A stretch of DNA of 64,000 bases from Oceanidesulfovibrio marinus (GCF_013085545.1 NZ_CP039543.1:62001-126000); one strand, 5' to 3'. Numbered from the stretch's first letter, positions 18,947-27,564 are shown. Notes: a model not told the origin generated them from the letters alone. A program made the numbers and translations.

Positions 18947-19372
18947 ATGGACGCCATACAACAGGAAGCCAGGCATGGAGCCGGTTTGGACCCCGGCGGT
19001 TCGGAAGAAATGCAAGAGTGGTCGGCGCTGGATTGGGATGCGCTGCCCCGAGGATTGCGCGAGATCAAGGACCTCATCGGTCCGGGCGCGGCGCTCATAC
19101 TCGCCGAAGAGTACGGCGGCGGTCAGCTCTACGTGCCCTGCCGCATTCGCGAGAGTCATCCGCTTGTCCAACTTATTGGACACGAGAAGGTGCAAAGGCT
19201 TTCCCTGGCCTATGGCGGGGACAAGCTGCACGTGCCCAAGGTGGACGCCATCGAGCGGCAGTTCCGGAGGCGCCGCATCCTTTCCCTGCGGCAGACCGGG
19301 CGCAGCATCGCGTCATTGGCGCGGGAGTTCAACCTGACATGCCGTCGGGTGCGGCAGATCTGCTCGGCATAG
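18947..19372 (+). CDS. Mor-family phage transcription activator
   Basis: The product has 141 residues; AAGGAG lies upstream of the ATG at 18947, and an in-frame opening at 18884 is not supported. The order of elements fits the Mu Mor/C activator family: LPRGLREIKDLIGPGAALIL, then the strand YGGGQLYVPCRI, a second GGDKLHVPKV segment, and a C-terminal helix-turn-helix (RILSLRQTGRSIASLAREF, LTCRRVRQIC). Mor proteins bind as dimers and switch on middle or late phage genes. It is the first gene of the rightward phage cluster and is likely to drive the lysis and packaging genes that follow. Confidence 0.8.
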   Translation: MDAIQQEARHGAGLDPGGSEEMQEWSALDWDALPRGLREIKDLIGPGAALILAEEYGGGQLYVPCRIRESHPLVQLIGHEKVQRLSLAYGGDKLHVPKVDAIERQFRRRRILSLRQTGRSIASLAREFNLTCRRVRQICSA

Positions 19373-19380
19373 GGGGCGGT

Positions 19381-19815
19381 ATGGATTTCTGGAATGATAT
19401 CGTCCACTTCACGCCGTCGGAATGGCCGGAGGACCCGAGCCGCGTGGACCCGCAGCTGGTGCGGATGCTGGATCGCGTTCGTTGTGAGGCCGGCGTGGCC
19501 ATCCACGTCCACACGGCGTGGTCGCCGTCCGGCCACGTGGCCGGCTCCCTGCACGGCCAGGGCAAGGCCGTGGACTTCCACTTCGCTCCGGGCATGACGC
19601 CTGTGGCCGAGTTTGCGCTGCTCACGGCGTTCGGGTTCAGGGGCATCGGGCTCTACCCGGAGTGGACGCCGCGGCACGGCTGGCACGTGGACCTGCGAGC
19701 CGGGAAAACGCGGCTGTTCTGGACACGCCGCAATGGCCGGTATCGCTACGGGCACGAGGCCATGGCTGCCGCACTGGCGCTTGCCGGTATGCAGGAGGGC
19801 AAGGATCATATCTAA
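19381..19815 (+). CDS. Peptidase M15-type phage endolysin
   Basis: The product has 144 residues starting 8 bases after the activator gene (GGGGGCGG before the ATG at 19381). The zinc-site pattern of M15A/D-Ala-D-Ala carboxypeptidase-like endolysins is present: GSLHGQGKAVDFHF (His and Asp ligands near 58-65) and HGWHVDL (second His near 102). The family cleaves peptide bonds in murein stem peptides. There is no signal peptide, so release would need a holin, for which the small membrane protein at 19935 is a candidate. The stop codon lies inside a perfect 14-base palindrome (19811-19824). Confidence 0.85.
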   Translation: MDFWNDIVHFTPSEWPEDPSRVDPQLVRMLDRVRCEAGVAIHVHTAWSPSGHVAGSLHGQGKAVDFHFAPGMTPVAEFALLTAFGFRGIGLYPEWTPRHGWHVDLRAGKTRLFWTRRNGRYRYGHEAMAAALALAGMQEGKDHI

Positions 19816-19857
19816 AATTTTAGACGCACGTGGTGCCTGGGCACGGAGGACGAACCA

Positions 19858-19938
19858 ATGATGAATGACTGTACACGAACAAACGGCCAAAGCGCCGAGG
19901 GCACGGGCCACGCCGCCCGGCAGAGCTGCCGGTCATGA
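19858..19938 (+). CDS. Possible 26-residue leader peptide
   Basis: A strong GGAGG site lies 7-8 bases before ATGATG at 19858. The short frame (MMNDCTRTNGQSAEGTGHAA and a short tail) ends at 19938 and overlaps the next ATG in the sequence TCATGA. It could couple translation into the XhlA-like gene or be a lysis accessory peptide. No similarity is recognised; support comes only from the ribosome-binding site and the overlap. Confidence 0.35.
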   Translation: MMNDCTRTNGQSAEGTGHAARQSCRS

Positions 19939-20186
19939 GCGAACGCGAGCTTCGCGACCTCTGGGACGCAGTGGAGAGCCTGCGCGAGCAGCAGAGTGTG
20001 ACCAATGCGCTGCTTGCGGAGATCCGCACCATTCTCAGCGAGCGGTGCGAGTCGCGCGGGGTCCGCATGACCGATCTGGAACGCGCCGTGGATTCGCTCA
20101 AGGCCCGCGTCTGGTGGTTCTCCGGCGCAACCGGGGCGCTGACCTACGTATTCACCAAGATCATTCCGTTCAGGCTGGGAGGTTGA
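19935..20186 (+). CDS. XhlA-like phage lysis-associated membrane protein
   Basis: The 83-residue product has an amphipathic coiled-coil body (LWDAVESLREQQSVTNALLA, then LERAVDSLKARV) and a single C-terminal hydrophobic stretch (WWFSGATGALTYVFTKIIPF) ending in RLGG. This layout is that of XhlA/hemolysin-type accessory proteins and small holins placed beside endolysins. The gene lies between the endolysin and the small terminase gene. The start at 19935 overlaps the end of the preceding leader frame. The family call rests on layout and context. Confidence 0.55.
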   Translation: MSERELRDLWDAVESLREQQSVTNALLAEIRTILSERCESRGVRMTDLERAVDSLKARVWWFSGATGALTYVFTKIIPFRLGG

Positions 20187-20190
20187 GCAC

Positions 20191-20847
20191 ATGGGGTCCA
20201 CAACCGGGGCGCGGGGGCGTTCGGTGGAGCATTCCCACCGGACGAAATCGCGTGCATCGCGAGGGCGGCCAAGCAAGCTGACGGCCGAGGTCATCGAGAT
20301 TCTGGCAACCAGCCTGGAGCGGGGGGACTCGCTGGAGGGTGCTTCCGCCGCGGCGGGCATCAGCCGTTCCACGCTGAGCAACTGGCTGCGGCGTGGGGCA
20401 CGGGCTCTGGAGGAGTTATGCCCCATTGATCCGGCCAATAGCGCGGACAAGGAGGCCCTGTCGCACGAGGCGCTGTACGCCGAGCTGTTCGGCCGGATGC
20501 GCCTGGCCCTGGCTCGGGCAGAGGCAGAAAACCTGCGGGTGATCGAGGAGGCCGGACGCGGCGGCGCGCGCATTACCGAGACCGTACGCGTGGTGGACAA
20601 GGACGGGGCCGTGGTCAAGGAGACCACGACCACCAAGCAGGCTCCGGCGCAGTGGAAGGCCGCGGCCTGGCGGCTGGAGCGGCTCTACCCCGACAAATAC
20701 GGCGGCAAGGATCGCGGCGGATCGGGCGGGGGATCGCTGACCGTGGAGATTGTGGAGGACGCGCCGCCGGTTCGCGATGGCAAGGACGAGGACCGGCCCA
20801 TGGAAAAGAGTCCTGCGCACGATAAAGGCGGCGGGCATGACGGCTAG
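20191..20847 (+). CDS. Phage terminase small subunit
   Basis: The product has 218 residues with a GGGAGG site before the ATG at 20191. A helix-turn-helix lies at about 45-72 (SLEGASAAAGISRSTLSNWL), preceded by basic residues (SRASRGRPSKLTAEV), as in DNA-recognising small terminase subunits. A central helical region (ALARAEAENLRVIEEAG) suits ring oligomerisation. WRLERLYPDKYG is typical of these proteins. The Gly- and charge-rich tail is variable. It overlaps the large subunit gene by 11 bases. Its role is to recognise phage DNA and hand it to the large subunit. Confidence 0.85.
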   Translation: MGSTTGARGRSVEHSHRTKSRASRGRPSKLTAEVIEILATSLERGDSLEGASAAAGISRSTLSNWLRRGARALEELCPIDPANSADKEALSHEALYAELFGRMRLALARAEAENLRVIEEAGRGGARITETVRVVDKDGAVVKETTTTKQAPAQWKAAAWRLERLYPDKYGGKDRGGSGGGSLTVEIVEDAPPVRDGKDEDRPMEKSPAHDKGGGHDG

Positions 20848-22180
20848 CGGGGCGTCGTTCGACGGGCCGGAGGACATCCCCGGGGTAGAGGGGCTGCTGA
20901 GCGGCGGTCCGGGGCGCCGGGTGCGCTACCACGCTCTGCCACACCAGCTCCGGTGTCTGCGCTCGGACAAACGCTATATCTTCCTGGGCGGGGGCGTGGG
21001 CTGCGGCAAGACGGACGCCGGTTCGCTGTGGACGCTGACCAAGGTGAGCCGAACCCCGCGCGGCGTGCTGGGCCTGATCGCGGCGAACTCCTACAGCCAG
21101 CTGCTCGACTCCACGGTGCGCAACTTCTACCGCAACCTCAAGAAGTGGGGCGTGGCCTTCACGCCGGAGGAGCTGCCCAAGACGCGCGGGCCATTCAACA
21201 TCGCGATCAACGTGGGCTCGCACACGGTGGAGATCCTCTGCCGGTCGCTGGAGAACTACGCCATGCTCGCGGGCATCGAGTTTGGCTGGGCCTGGGTGGA
21301 CGAGTGCTTCCTGGCGCGGCGCGAGGCCATGGACGTGCTCATGGCGCGGCTTCGCGACGGCCGCATGACCAACCAGATGCTGCTGACCACGACCCTGGAC
21401 GAGCCGGGAAGTTGGCTGCACGAGATGTTCGTGGAGCGCTGCGAACCCGCGCTGATGGACGTGTTCTACGCGCGAACGCACGACAACCACCACCTGCCGC
21501 CAGAGTACGTGGACGGGCTGCGCGCCCTGTACGACGAGAAGCTTTTCGCGCGGATGGTGGAGGCCAGGTGGGTGAGCCTTGCCGGCGGAGCCATCTACTA
21601 CAACTTCGACCGCCAGATCCATCTGACCGAGGCGGCCACGTTCGACCCGGCCCTGCCCATCCTCTGGTCGCACGACTTCAACATTGGCCAGGGCAAGCCC
21701 ATGTCCTCGGTGCTGGCGCATCTGCGCAAGGGGCCGGACGGGCCGCGGCTGGCCGTGTTCGACGAGATCGTGCTGGACACGGCCGACACCAACGATGCGG
21801 TGCGCGAGTTTATGGCCAGGCCATGGCTCAAAGAGAGTCGCGCCGGAGTCATCGTATATGGCGACGCATCCGGACGCGCGCGGGACACGCGGTCCAAGAA
21901 GACGGACTACCTCATCCTTTCCCAGGCCGGGTTCTCGCGGCAGAAGGTGCCCCGGAGCAACCCGCCCATCCGGCAGCGGCACAACACGGTGAATGCACTG
22001 CTGCGCGACGCCGCCGGCCGTGTGCGTCTGGACATCCATCCGCGCTGCAGCGTGCTGGCCAAGGGGCTGGAGACCGCGCGGTTCGTTTCCGGCTCCGGCT
22101 ATCTGGAGGACGACTCCCTGCGCGAGCAGCACGTGACCACCGCGCTGGGCTACCTCTGCTGCCGAGAGTTCGGGGTCTGA
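20837..22180 (+). CDS. Phage terminase large subunit
   Basis: The product has 447 residues from the ATG at 20837 (MTASGASFDGPEDIPG), overlapping the small subunit gene. Walker A is GGGVGCGKT at 51-59. The Walker B region is GWAWVDE at about 153-159, and LLTTTLDEPGSW follows as the coupling motif. The nuclease half begins with LWSHDFNIGQG and contains GVIVYGDASGRARDT, with acidic residues for metal binding. The enzyme is the ATP-driven DNA packaging motor and headful or site-specific nuclease. An open frame extends upstream to 20750 within the small subunit gene, but those residues are not terminase-like. Confidence 0.92.
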   Translation: MTASGASFDGPEDIPGVEGLLSGGPGRRVRYHALPHQLRCLRSDKRYIFLGGGVGCGKTDAGSLWTLTKVSRTPRGVLGLIAANSYSQLLDSTVRNFYRNLKKWGVAFTPEELPKTRGPFNIAINVGSHTVEILCRSLENYAMLAGIEFGWAWVDECFLARREAMDVLMARLRDGRMTNQMLLTTTLDEPGSWLHEMFVERCEPALMDVFYARTHDNHHLPPEYVDGLRALYDEKLFARMVEARWVSLAGGAIYYNFDRQIHLTEAATFDPALPILWSHDFNIGQGKPMSSVLAHLRKGPDGPRLAVFDEIVLDTADTNDAVREFMARPWLKESRAGVIVYGDASGRARDTRSKKTDYLILSQAGFSRQKVPRSNPPIRQRHNTVNALLRDAAGRVRLDIHPRCSVLAKGLETARFVSGSGYLEDDSLREQHVTTALGYLCCREFGV

Positions 22181-22230
22181 CGCAGCGTCCATGTTTTTGG
22201 ACAACCCATCAGCAACGAGGAGCATGAACC

Positions 22231-23619
22231 ATGAAGAATGACGAGCTCTTGAAGACGCATGCGGAGTACGGCGCGATGCTTGAGCGCTGGCGGTTCTGGA
22301 TGGCGGCGTACGAGGGAGCGAGCGCCCTGGTGGCTGCCGGAGCGCTGACGCGGCATCCCAGAGAGGATGCGCAGAGCTACCGCGACCGCTGCAACGAGGC
22401 TGTGGGCTTCAACTACAGCCGGTCCATCGTCCATCTTTTCGGGAATTACCTGTTCGAGAAGCCGCCGATGCGCGATCTGGGCGGGCTTGCCGAGGACTCG
22501 CTGTGGCAGGCGTTCGAGGCCGACTGCGACCTGTTCGGCTCGGACTTCGCCGCATTCCTGGTGGAGCAGCAGAAGTACGCCTCGGTGTACGGGCACGTGG
22601 GCGTGCTTGTGGATACGCCCGGCCGCGGCGCGATGACGCGCAAGGAGGAGCGCGAGCACGGGGTCTACCCCTATGTGGCCGCGTATCACCCGGAGGCCAT
22701 CCTGGACTGGGCGTACGAGCGCGAGGAGGGCGGCAGGCCGCGGCTGGCGTGGGTCAAGCTGCTGGAAGAGGACGGCACGGTGCTCGTCTACGGCCGGGAG
22801 CGCTGGGAACGCTGGCGTCCGGCCGAGACCAGAGCCGGCGCCGTGGCTGCCGATGCGGAGCTGGTGTCCGGCGGGGAGCATCCGCTGGGGCAGGTGCCGT
22901 TTGTCTGGCTGATGAACATCCGCGGCCGCCGGCGCAACATCGGGGTTTCGGACATCGCGGACATCGCCCTGCTGGACGCCTCCATCCTGCGCGATCTGTC
23001 GCTGGGCTCGGAGGTCATCAAGAACAGCGCGTTCCCCATGTTCCGCACGCCCAAGCAGCCGCCGGACGCCAGCGGGGAGCGCGAGGTGGAGGTGGGGCCG
23101 CGCGCGGTTCTGGAGTGGGACCCGGAGTACGAGAACGGGGCCAAGCAGGACTGGCTGGAAGCTGCGGCCAGGGAGCCCATCGAGGCGATCCTGCTGTGGA
23201 CCTCCAAGAAGGCCGAGGAGATTTACCGCATGGCCAACGCCGGCGGCCTGAACGCCACGCAGGTCTCCGGCGAGGCCAAGAGCGGTGTGGCCCTGCGGCA
23301 GGAGTTCCAGCTTCTGAATACGGTGTTGGCGGCCAAGGCCAACAACCTGGAGGAGGCGGAGCGCGCGATCATCGGGCTGTGGCTGGCCTGGCAGGGACGC
23401 GGTGGCGAGGTAGGCCGCATCAGCGTGGAACGGCCGAGGAACTTCTCAGTGGAGGATCTGGCCGCCGATCTGGAGAACGCGGCGCGCGGCGCGGAGCTCA
23501 TTGCCGAGAGCCCCACGTTCCAAAGCGAAATCAAAATGCTGATGGCCAAGCGGCTGTTGCCCAAGGGCGGCGCGGTGCTGGAGCGGATACGCACGGAGTT
23601 GCAACCACCGGCCGAATGA
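22231..23619 (+). CDS. Phage portal protein (DUF4055-like)
   Basis: The product has 462 residues; GAGGAG precedes the ATG at 22231. Family-like features are the opening HAEYGAMLERWRFWMAAYEG, then NYSRSIVHLFGNYLFEKPP, YASVYGHVGVLVDTPG and WVKLLEEDGTVLVYGRE, and a helical C-terminal half (SGVALRQEFQLLNTVLAAKA). These match the group of phage portals annotated as DUF4055. The portal is the dodecameric ring through which DNA enters the head. In P22-like phages, scaffold and coat genes follow directly. Here they are found only at 33.3 kb, after about 9.6 kb of other genes. Confidence 0.8.
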   Translation: MKNDELLKTHAEYGAMLERWRFWMAAYEGASALVAAGALTRHPREDAQSYRDRCNEAVGFNYSRSIVHLFGNYLFEKPPMRDLGGLAEDSLWQAFEADCDLFGSDFAAFLVEQQKYASVYGHVGVLVDTPGRGAMTRKEEREHGVYPYVAAYHPEAILDWAYEREEGGRPRLAWVKLLEEDGTVLVYGRERWERWRPAETRAGAVAADAELVSGGEHPLGQVPFVWLMNIRGRRRNIGVSDIADIALLDASILRDLSLGSEVIKNSAFPMFRTPKQPPDASGEREVEVGPRAVLEWDPEYENGAKQDWLEAAAREPIEAILLWTSKKAEEIYRMANAGGLNATQVSGEAKSGVALRQEFQLLNTVLAAKANNLEEAERAIIGLWLAWQGRGGEVGRISVERPRNFSVEDLAADLENAARGAELIAESPTFQSEIKMLMAKRLLPKGGAVLERIRTELQPPAE

Positions 23620-23688
23620 ACGGACAACGGTCATTGAATCTCCATCGAATGCTTGCGCAATGGGGCGGCATGACGCTAATTACGTGCC

Positions 23689-25062
23689 ATGTCGCCCATC
23701 ACTACATCACTCTTCGAGCTGTTTACCATCGGCCCTGGCCCTTCGAGCTCGCATACCATTGGTCCCATGCGTGCGGGGTATGACTTCCGCACGGAGCTCG
23801 CATCCCTGAACACTTCAGATATGGACGGCGTTCCTGCGCGCGTCCGAACGGTGCTGTACGGCTCACTTGCCGCAACCGGAGAAGGCCACGGCACGCAATG
23901 GGCCGTGCTGGCCGGGCTTGGCGGCATGCGTCCGGAAAACTGTCCGACGGATGTGCTGGACTCGCTGCCCGAGGAGAACCCGGAGTACGAGATTCCGCTG
24001 GGCGGCGCTGTGACGAAGACGTCTCGCCAGGACATTACGTCGGACACGCTGCGGGTGCTCGATCTCGAACATCCCAACACGCTGGTATTCCAACTTATCG
24101 ATGCGGACGGGAAGGTGCTGCACGAGGCGGAGTATCAGTCCATCGGCGGCGGCTCCATCCGTCGGCCGGATGCGCCTGCGCCGCACGTTGCGGACGTGCC
24201 GCATGATTACGGGACCATGCGGCAGCTCCGTGCGTTGCTGCAGGCGGGCAACGGGTTAACGCTTGATCAGATAATCATACAAAATGAGTGCGCGCTGACC
24301 GGGGCCAGCGAGGATGGTGTGCTGGCCGGGCTGGAGACGGTGCTGGCGGCCATGGAGGATGCTGTGCACCGCGGCCTGGCCGCGGAAGGCGAGCTGCCCG
24401 GGCCGCTGGGGTTGTATCGCAAGGCCAAGGCCATGTTCAAACGCTTCAGGAAAACGCCGCTGGCCTCAGCTCAGCTGATGCTGGCGCTGGATGCGTACGC
24501 CCTGGCTGCAGCGGAGGAGAACGCCGCCGGCCATACCGTGGTGACGGCGCCCACGTGCGGCTCGGCAGGGGTGCTGCCGTCCATTGCACATGTGATGAAG
24601 TATCAGATGAAGCTGCCGCAGGATGCGTTGCGGCGCGGGTTGTGCGCCGCCGCCGCCGTGGGGCTGCTGGTGCGGCACAATGCGAGCGTTGCCGGCGCGG
24701 AGGTGGGCTGCCAGGGTGAGGTTGGTGTGGCGGCGTCCATGGCCGCGGCCATGCTGGCCATGGGCCGAGGGTACACGATGCACGTGGTGGAGAACGCGGC
24801 GGAGTCCGCGCTGGAGCACCATCTGGGGCTGACCTGCGATCCCGTGGCCGGGTATGTGCAGATTCCCTGCATCGAGCGCAACGCCATGGGCGCGGTGAAG
24901 GCGTTCAATGCCTTTGTGATCGCGTCCTCCGAGGTGGAGCAACACCATATGGTGGGGTTCGACCAGGCTGTGATCGCCATGGCCGAGACAGGCCACGACA
25001 TGAATCGGAAGTACAAGGAGACGGCTCTGGGCGGGCTTGCCGCGAGCATGGTGAACTGCTGA
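23689..25062 (+). CDS. sdaA: L-serine ammonia-lyase, iron-sulfur type
   Basis: The 457-residue single-chain enzyme deaminates L-serine to pyruvate and ammonia with a [4Fe-4S] cluster. The conserved start SLFELFTIGPGPSSSHTIGP marks the beta domain. Cys341 (VGCQGE), Cys383 (LTCDP) and Cys394 (IPCIERN) are placed like the cluster ligands of known type 2 enzymes. The chain ends in MVNC, with Cys457 last, as in the tail-in-mouth arrangement known from Legionella. PTCGSAGVLP lies at about 288-297. No Shine-Dalgarno is seen at 23689, but the start is fixed by the conserved N-terminus. It lies between phage portal and scaffold genes but is an ordinary host enzyme, with its own terminator. Confidence 0.95.
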   Translation: MSPITTSLFELFTIGPGPSSSHTIGPMRAGYDFRTELASLNTSDMDGVPARVRTVLYGSLAATGEGHGTQWAVLAGLGGMRPENCPTDVLDSLPEENPEYEIPLGGAVTKTSRQDITSDTLRVLDLEHPNTLVFQLIDADGKVLHEAEYQSIGGGSIRRPDAPAPHVADVPHDYGTMRQLRALLQAGNGLTLDQIIIQNECALTGASEDGVLAGLETVLAAMEDAVHRGLAAEGELPGPLGLYRKAKAMFKRFRKTPLASAQLMLALDAYALAAAEENAAGHTVVTAPTCGSAGVLPSIAHVMKYQMKLPQDALRRGLCAAAAVGLLVRHNASVAGAEVGCQGEVGVAASMAAAMLAMGRGYTMHVVENAAESALEHHLGLTCDPVAGYVQIPCIERNAMGAVKAFNAFVIASSEVEQHHMVGFDQAVIAMAETGHDMNRKYKETALGGLAASMVNC

Positions 25063-25091
25063 GTCGGGCTGTACGCACTATAGCAAACAAG

Positions 25092-25122
25092 AAGGCCGCC
25101 CCGAAACGGGACGGCCTTTTTT
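25092..25122 (+). terminator. Rho-independent terminator after sdaA
   Basis: Arms AAGGCCGCCCCG and CGGGACGGCCTT (one mismatch) with a short A-rich loop are followed by a run of Ts, 30 bases past the sdaA stop. The leftward complement has a weaker T-run, so it may also act on leftward transcripts. Confidence 0.88.
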
Positions 25123-25303
25123 GTCGTCGTATCCGCGTTGTACCTGGCGGACGACAGCCGGCAACGCGGTATCACGGCTGAACGGTGCAGCCATGAGGAG
25201 CGTAGCAGCAAAGAAGGGAATGCAGCTGCACAAGTGCAGGGAGAAGTCACTCCCGGCAGCGTCTGTTGTGCAAAGGAATCCAGCGGACGCGTGGAACGCG
25301 GTG

Positions 25304-25693
25304 TTACTTTTTGATCCGCTTTTCCCAGAGCTTCATGTCCTTCATCTTTTTGCGGCGTTCTCGTTGGAGCGCCTTGCACACCAGCGGCTGGTTTTTCTTG
25401 TAGCCCCACTTTTGGCGATATTCATCGGGGGTGAGGCCAAACTGCGCCAGGGTCTTCTTGGTAATGATTTTGTACTGCTTGCCGTTTTCAAGGCAAGTAA
25501 TGGACTTTTCCTTGATGGCCTTTTTGGGATCGATGGGCGGCTCCGGTTTTTCAGTGGCGGACTCGCCTTCATCGATGCCTTTGATTCCTTCAGCAAGCTT
25601 CTTGACCATGGAGGTAATTTCCTCTTCGGTCATGTTGCGGACACTGGCTTGCGCCTTGACGATTTCAAGGGCTTCCTTGATGTAGCTCTCCAT
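25304..25693 (-). CDS. Ros/MucR-type transcriptional regulator, lacking most zinc ligands
   Basis: The 129-residue product has a GGAGG site before the ATG at 25693. The N-terminal third is helical (YIKEALEIVKAQASVRNMTE) with a low-complexity linker (EKPEPPIDPKKAIKEK). The C-terminal domain (about 63-115) follows the Ros/MucR fold: CLENGKQYK, FGLTPDEYRQKWGY, then NQPLVCKALQRERRKKM. Of the usual Cys/Asp/His/His zinc set only the first Cys is kept; the others are Asn, Lys and Gln. Zinc-free Ros relatives are known, so the fold may still work. It probably binds AT-rich DNA as an oligomeric silencer. A close paralogue lies upstream at 26078. Confidence 0.85.
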   Translation of the reverse strand: MESYIKEALEIVKAQASVRNMTEEEITSMVKKLAEGIKGIDEGESATEKPEPPIDPKKAIKEKSITCLENGKQYKIITKKTLAQFGLTPDEYRQKWGYKKNQPLVCKALQRERRKKMKDMKLWEKRIKK

Positions 25694-26077
25694 GAAGTGC
25701 CTCCATTTATCTCTATGGGGAACGATGCACGTGGACTCTTATTGACTAATGCATGAGAAAAGTCAAGCCATGTTGCAGAAAAACATATCACAACTAAGAT
25801 AGAATTACATACATCATACGTTCTGTTTGCAGCTTACTATTTGTACATTTCTTCGAAAAATACTCTAAAGAAAATTTAAGGTGAAAAGAAAATTAGGATA
25901 ATTAAGAGTCAACACGGCGGAATCATCTGCCCGGAGCAGCTTCGGTGTGGCTGCCAGGCCCGGAAAAACAATGCCTGTGTTGAGCAAAAAAAAAACGCCG
26001 CCGGACGAATGTAGCCGGCGGCGTGGAGAACTCGTGCAGTAAAAAATGGGGATGTATCGTGCGCGTATAATCCCCAG
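25694..26077. other. AT-rich intergenic region between the two Ros/MucR-like genes
   Basis: From 25740 to about 25905 the sequence is strikingly AT-rich with T-A steps and A-tracts, unlike the GC-rich surroundings. This is the kind of DNA that MucR-type silencers are known to prefer. It must carry the promoter of the leftward gene ending at 25304. The right part holds the terminator of the second paralogue. No gene is seen. Confidence 0.5.
25986..26023 (-). terminator. Rho-independent terminator of the second Ros/MucR-like gene
   Basis: On the minus strand a perfect 9-bp stem, CGCCGCCGG/CCGGCGGCG with a 10-base loop, is followed by ten T residues (read as A at 25986-25995 on the plus strand). 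It lies 55 bases past the stop of the gene at 26078. Confidence 0.93.
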
Positions 26078-26479
26078 TTATTTCTGGCCGCGGAGCTCCC
26101 AGGGCTTGATCTGCTTGATGCGCTCGCGGCGTTTGCGTTGGAGCGACTTACATGCAAGCGGCTGGTTCTTGGAGTAGCCCCACTTCTCGCGGTACTCTTC
26201 AGGCGTCAGGCCGAACTTCGCAAGGTGCTTGCGGGTGAGTATCTTATACGACTTGCCGGATTCGAGGCAAATGATCGCATTTTCCTTGATGGCCTTGGAC
26301 GGCTCAACAGGGGGTTCCTGCGCTGGTGCGTCAGTGCTTGCATCCGGGCCGGACTCGGAGAGGATGCGGAAATCACGGGTCAGGTTGCGAACCATGTCCA
26401 TGATTTCGTCTTCGGTCATAACTCGCACAGAGGCTTGCGCCTTTACGATCTCAAGGGCTTCTTTGACAAAGTTTTCCAT
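26078..26479 (-). CDS. Ros/MucR-type transcriptional regulator (paralogue)
   Basis: The product has 133 residues from the ATG at 26479 (MENFVKEALEIVKAQASVRV), chosen because GGGAGT precedes it; the frame stays open 23 codons further. It shares clear identity with the 25304 product over the whole length: the same N-terminal helix, a Pro-rich linker, then CLESGKSYKILTRKHLAKFG and LTPEEYREKWGYSKNQPL. Like its neighbour it keeps the first Cys but lacks the other standard zinc ligands; one His is shifted by one place. It has its own terminator, so the two genes are separate transcription units. A recent tandem duplication is likely. Autoregulation or cross-regulation through the AT-rich DNA around them is an inference. 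Confidence 0.85.
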   Translation of the reverse strand: MENFVKEALEIVKAQASVRVMTEDEIMDMVRNLTRDFRILSESGPDASTDAPAQEPPVEPSKAIKENAIICLESGKSYKILTRKHLAKFGLTPEEYREKWGYSKNQPLACKSLQRKRRERIKQIKPWELRGQK

Positions 26480-26890
26480 GTGTTGACTCCCAATGTAACT
26501 ATTGATTTCTTGCAGTCGTGGATCAGTATCCTCAGTCCTGTACCGCATGCGGGCTCATTGTCAAGCCGGATGCGCTTTGTAACCGTAATTGTCCCGGTGT
26601 TGGCGTGCATTCCTTGGTAAATTCAGTCACCAAGCTGCAACGACATTCGGGTAGTTGGTTTCTGCGCCGGAAGTACTGCCACGGCAGCCACGTCAATCTT
26701 GCCGAAGGCAGGGGGATACTCCTTTACGCGCAATAGTGCAATTCTTTGCAGCATGCACTGCGAATCGCTTCGTGATATCCTGATGCATCGAACAATGGAA
26801 TATGGCGCTGCCGTGTTCCGCAAAACCGAGAGTGGTCGCCGCATCGCATGGATGTTGTTGCCCTGGATGGACACTTACTAGGAGTGCAAT
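26480..26890. other. Intergenic region between divergent genes
   Basis: These 411 bases lie between the leftward Ros/MucR-like gene and the rightward exported-protein gene. There are short frames (for example 26699-26881), but none has a good ribosome-binding site or recognisable content. The stretch is of intermediate AT content. A near-palindrome, GCAGCATGCACTGC, lies near 26750. A TAGGAG site at the right end serves the gene at 26891. No paired promoter boxes were convincing. Confidence 0.4.
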
Positions 26891-27544
26891 ATGCATACTG
26901 TTAAAATTTCGTTATATTTTTCTTCAGGTGCGATGCGAGGGACGCGGTGGCACGAACCTGTTCCAAAAGGTGATTCGGCCGGTATCGGGTCTGGGAGTAT
27001 AACGCGGCGTTGCATCGGCCTTCTCCAGGCCGTTCTGCTGTGCCTCTGCCTTTTCGGCATGCTGGCCGGCGGCGCATCGCCCGCACGAGCCGAGTCAAAG
27101 CGTGTGATACGGCCCACCATAGGCGAGCCGGTCGTCCGCCAGTGGTTCGATGCAATACATCTGCAGGGCTACCGCCGGGTAGCGCTGTTCCACGAGTTCC
27201 AGCCCATAGACGGCAGCCTGGTGGCTCGCTACGCCGGCAAGGGCGCGCACTCCGACGACATGCTCTTCATCACATACATGGACGAGGAGCGAAAGCACCC
27301 CACGTACGGGATGTTTCGCACTGCATTGGAGATGGTCTCGGTAGGGGCGCGCGGCATGATCGAACGCCGCGTGTTCGACAGCCACGTCTGGTATGGCGAT
27401 GATTCGGACCGGCCCACCGTGGCTACGGACCTGGGACCCAAGGTGCGGGTGGTGCTGATGAGCTACAAAGGCGTGGAGCTGCAGGGGCTGTTCGATATCG
27501 CGAAATCGCTGGACCTCTCCATTCTGGAGAAGGCGCTCAAGTAG
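26891..27544 (+). CDS. Hypothetical exported protein (217 aa)
   Basis: TAGGAG lies 7 bases before the ATG at 26891. The first 40 residues are an unusually long polar n-region. The hydrophobic core (IGLLQAVLLCLCLFGMLAGG) and an AxA-type site (SPARAES) follow near residue 67. A later ATG at 26933 would shorten the n-region, but it has no better ribosome-binding site. The mature part of about 150 residues mixes alpha and beta segments (GYRRVALFHEFQPIDGSLVA, MLFITYMDEERKHPTYGMF, VRVVLMSYKGVELQGLF). No family is recognised. It should be periplasmic. It is convergent with the FHA-ABC operon that ends 20 bases away. Confidence 0.6.
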   Translation: MHTVKISLYFSSGAMRGTRWHEPVPKGDSAGIGSGSITRRCIGLLQAVLLCLCLFGMLAGGASPARAESKRVIRPTIGEPVVRQWFDAIHLQGYRRVALFHEFQPIDGSLVARYAGKGAHSDDMLFITYMDEERKHPTYGMFRTALEMVSVGARGMIERRVFDSHVWYGDDSDRPTVATDLGPKVRVVLMSYKGVELQGLFDIAKSLDLSILEKALK

Positions 27545-27564
27545 CGTCGACAAAGACGCCGCGA

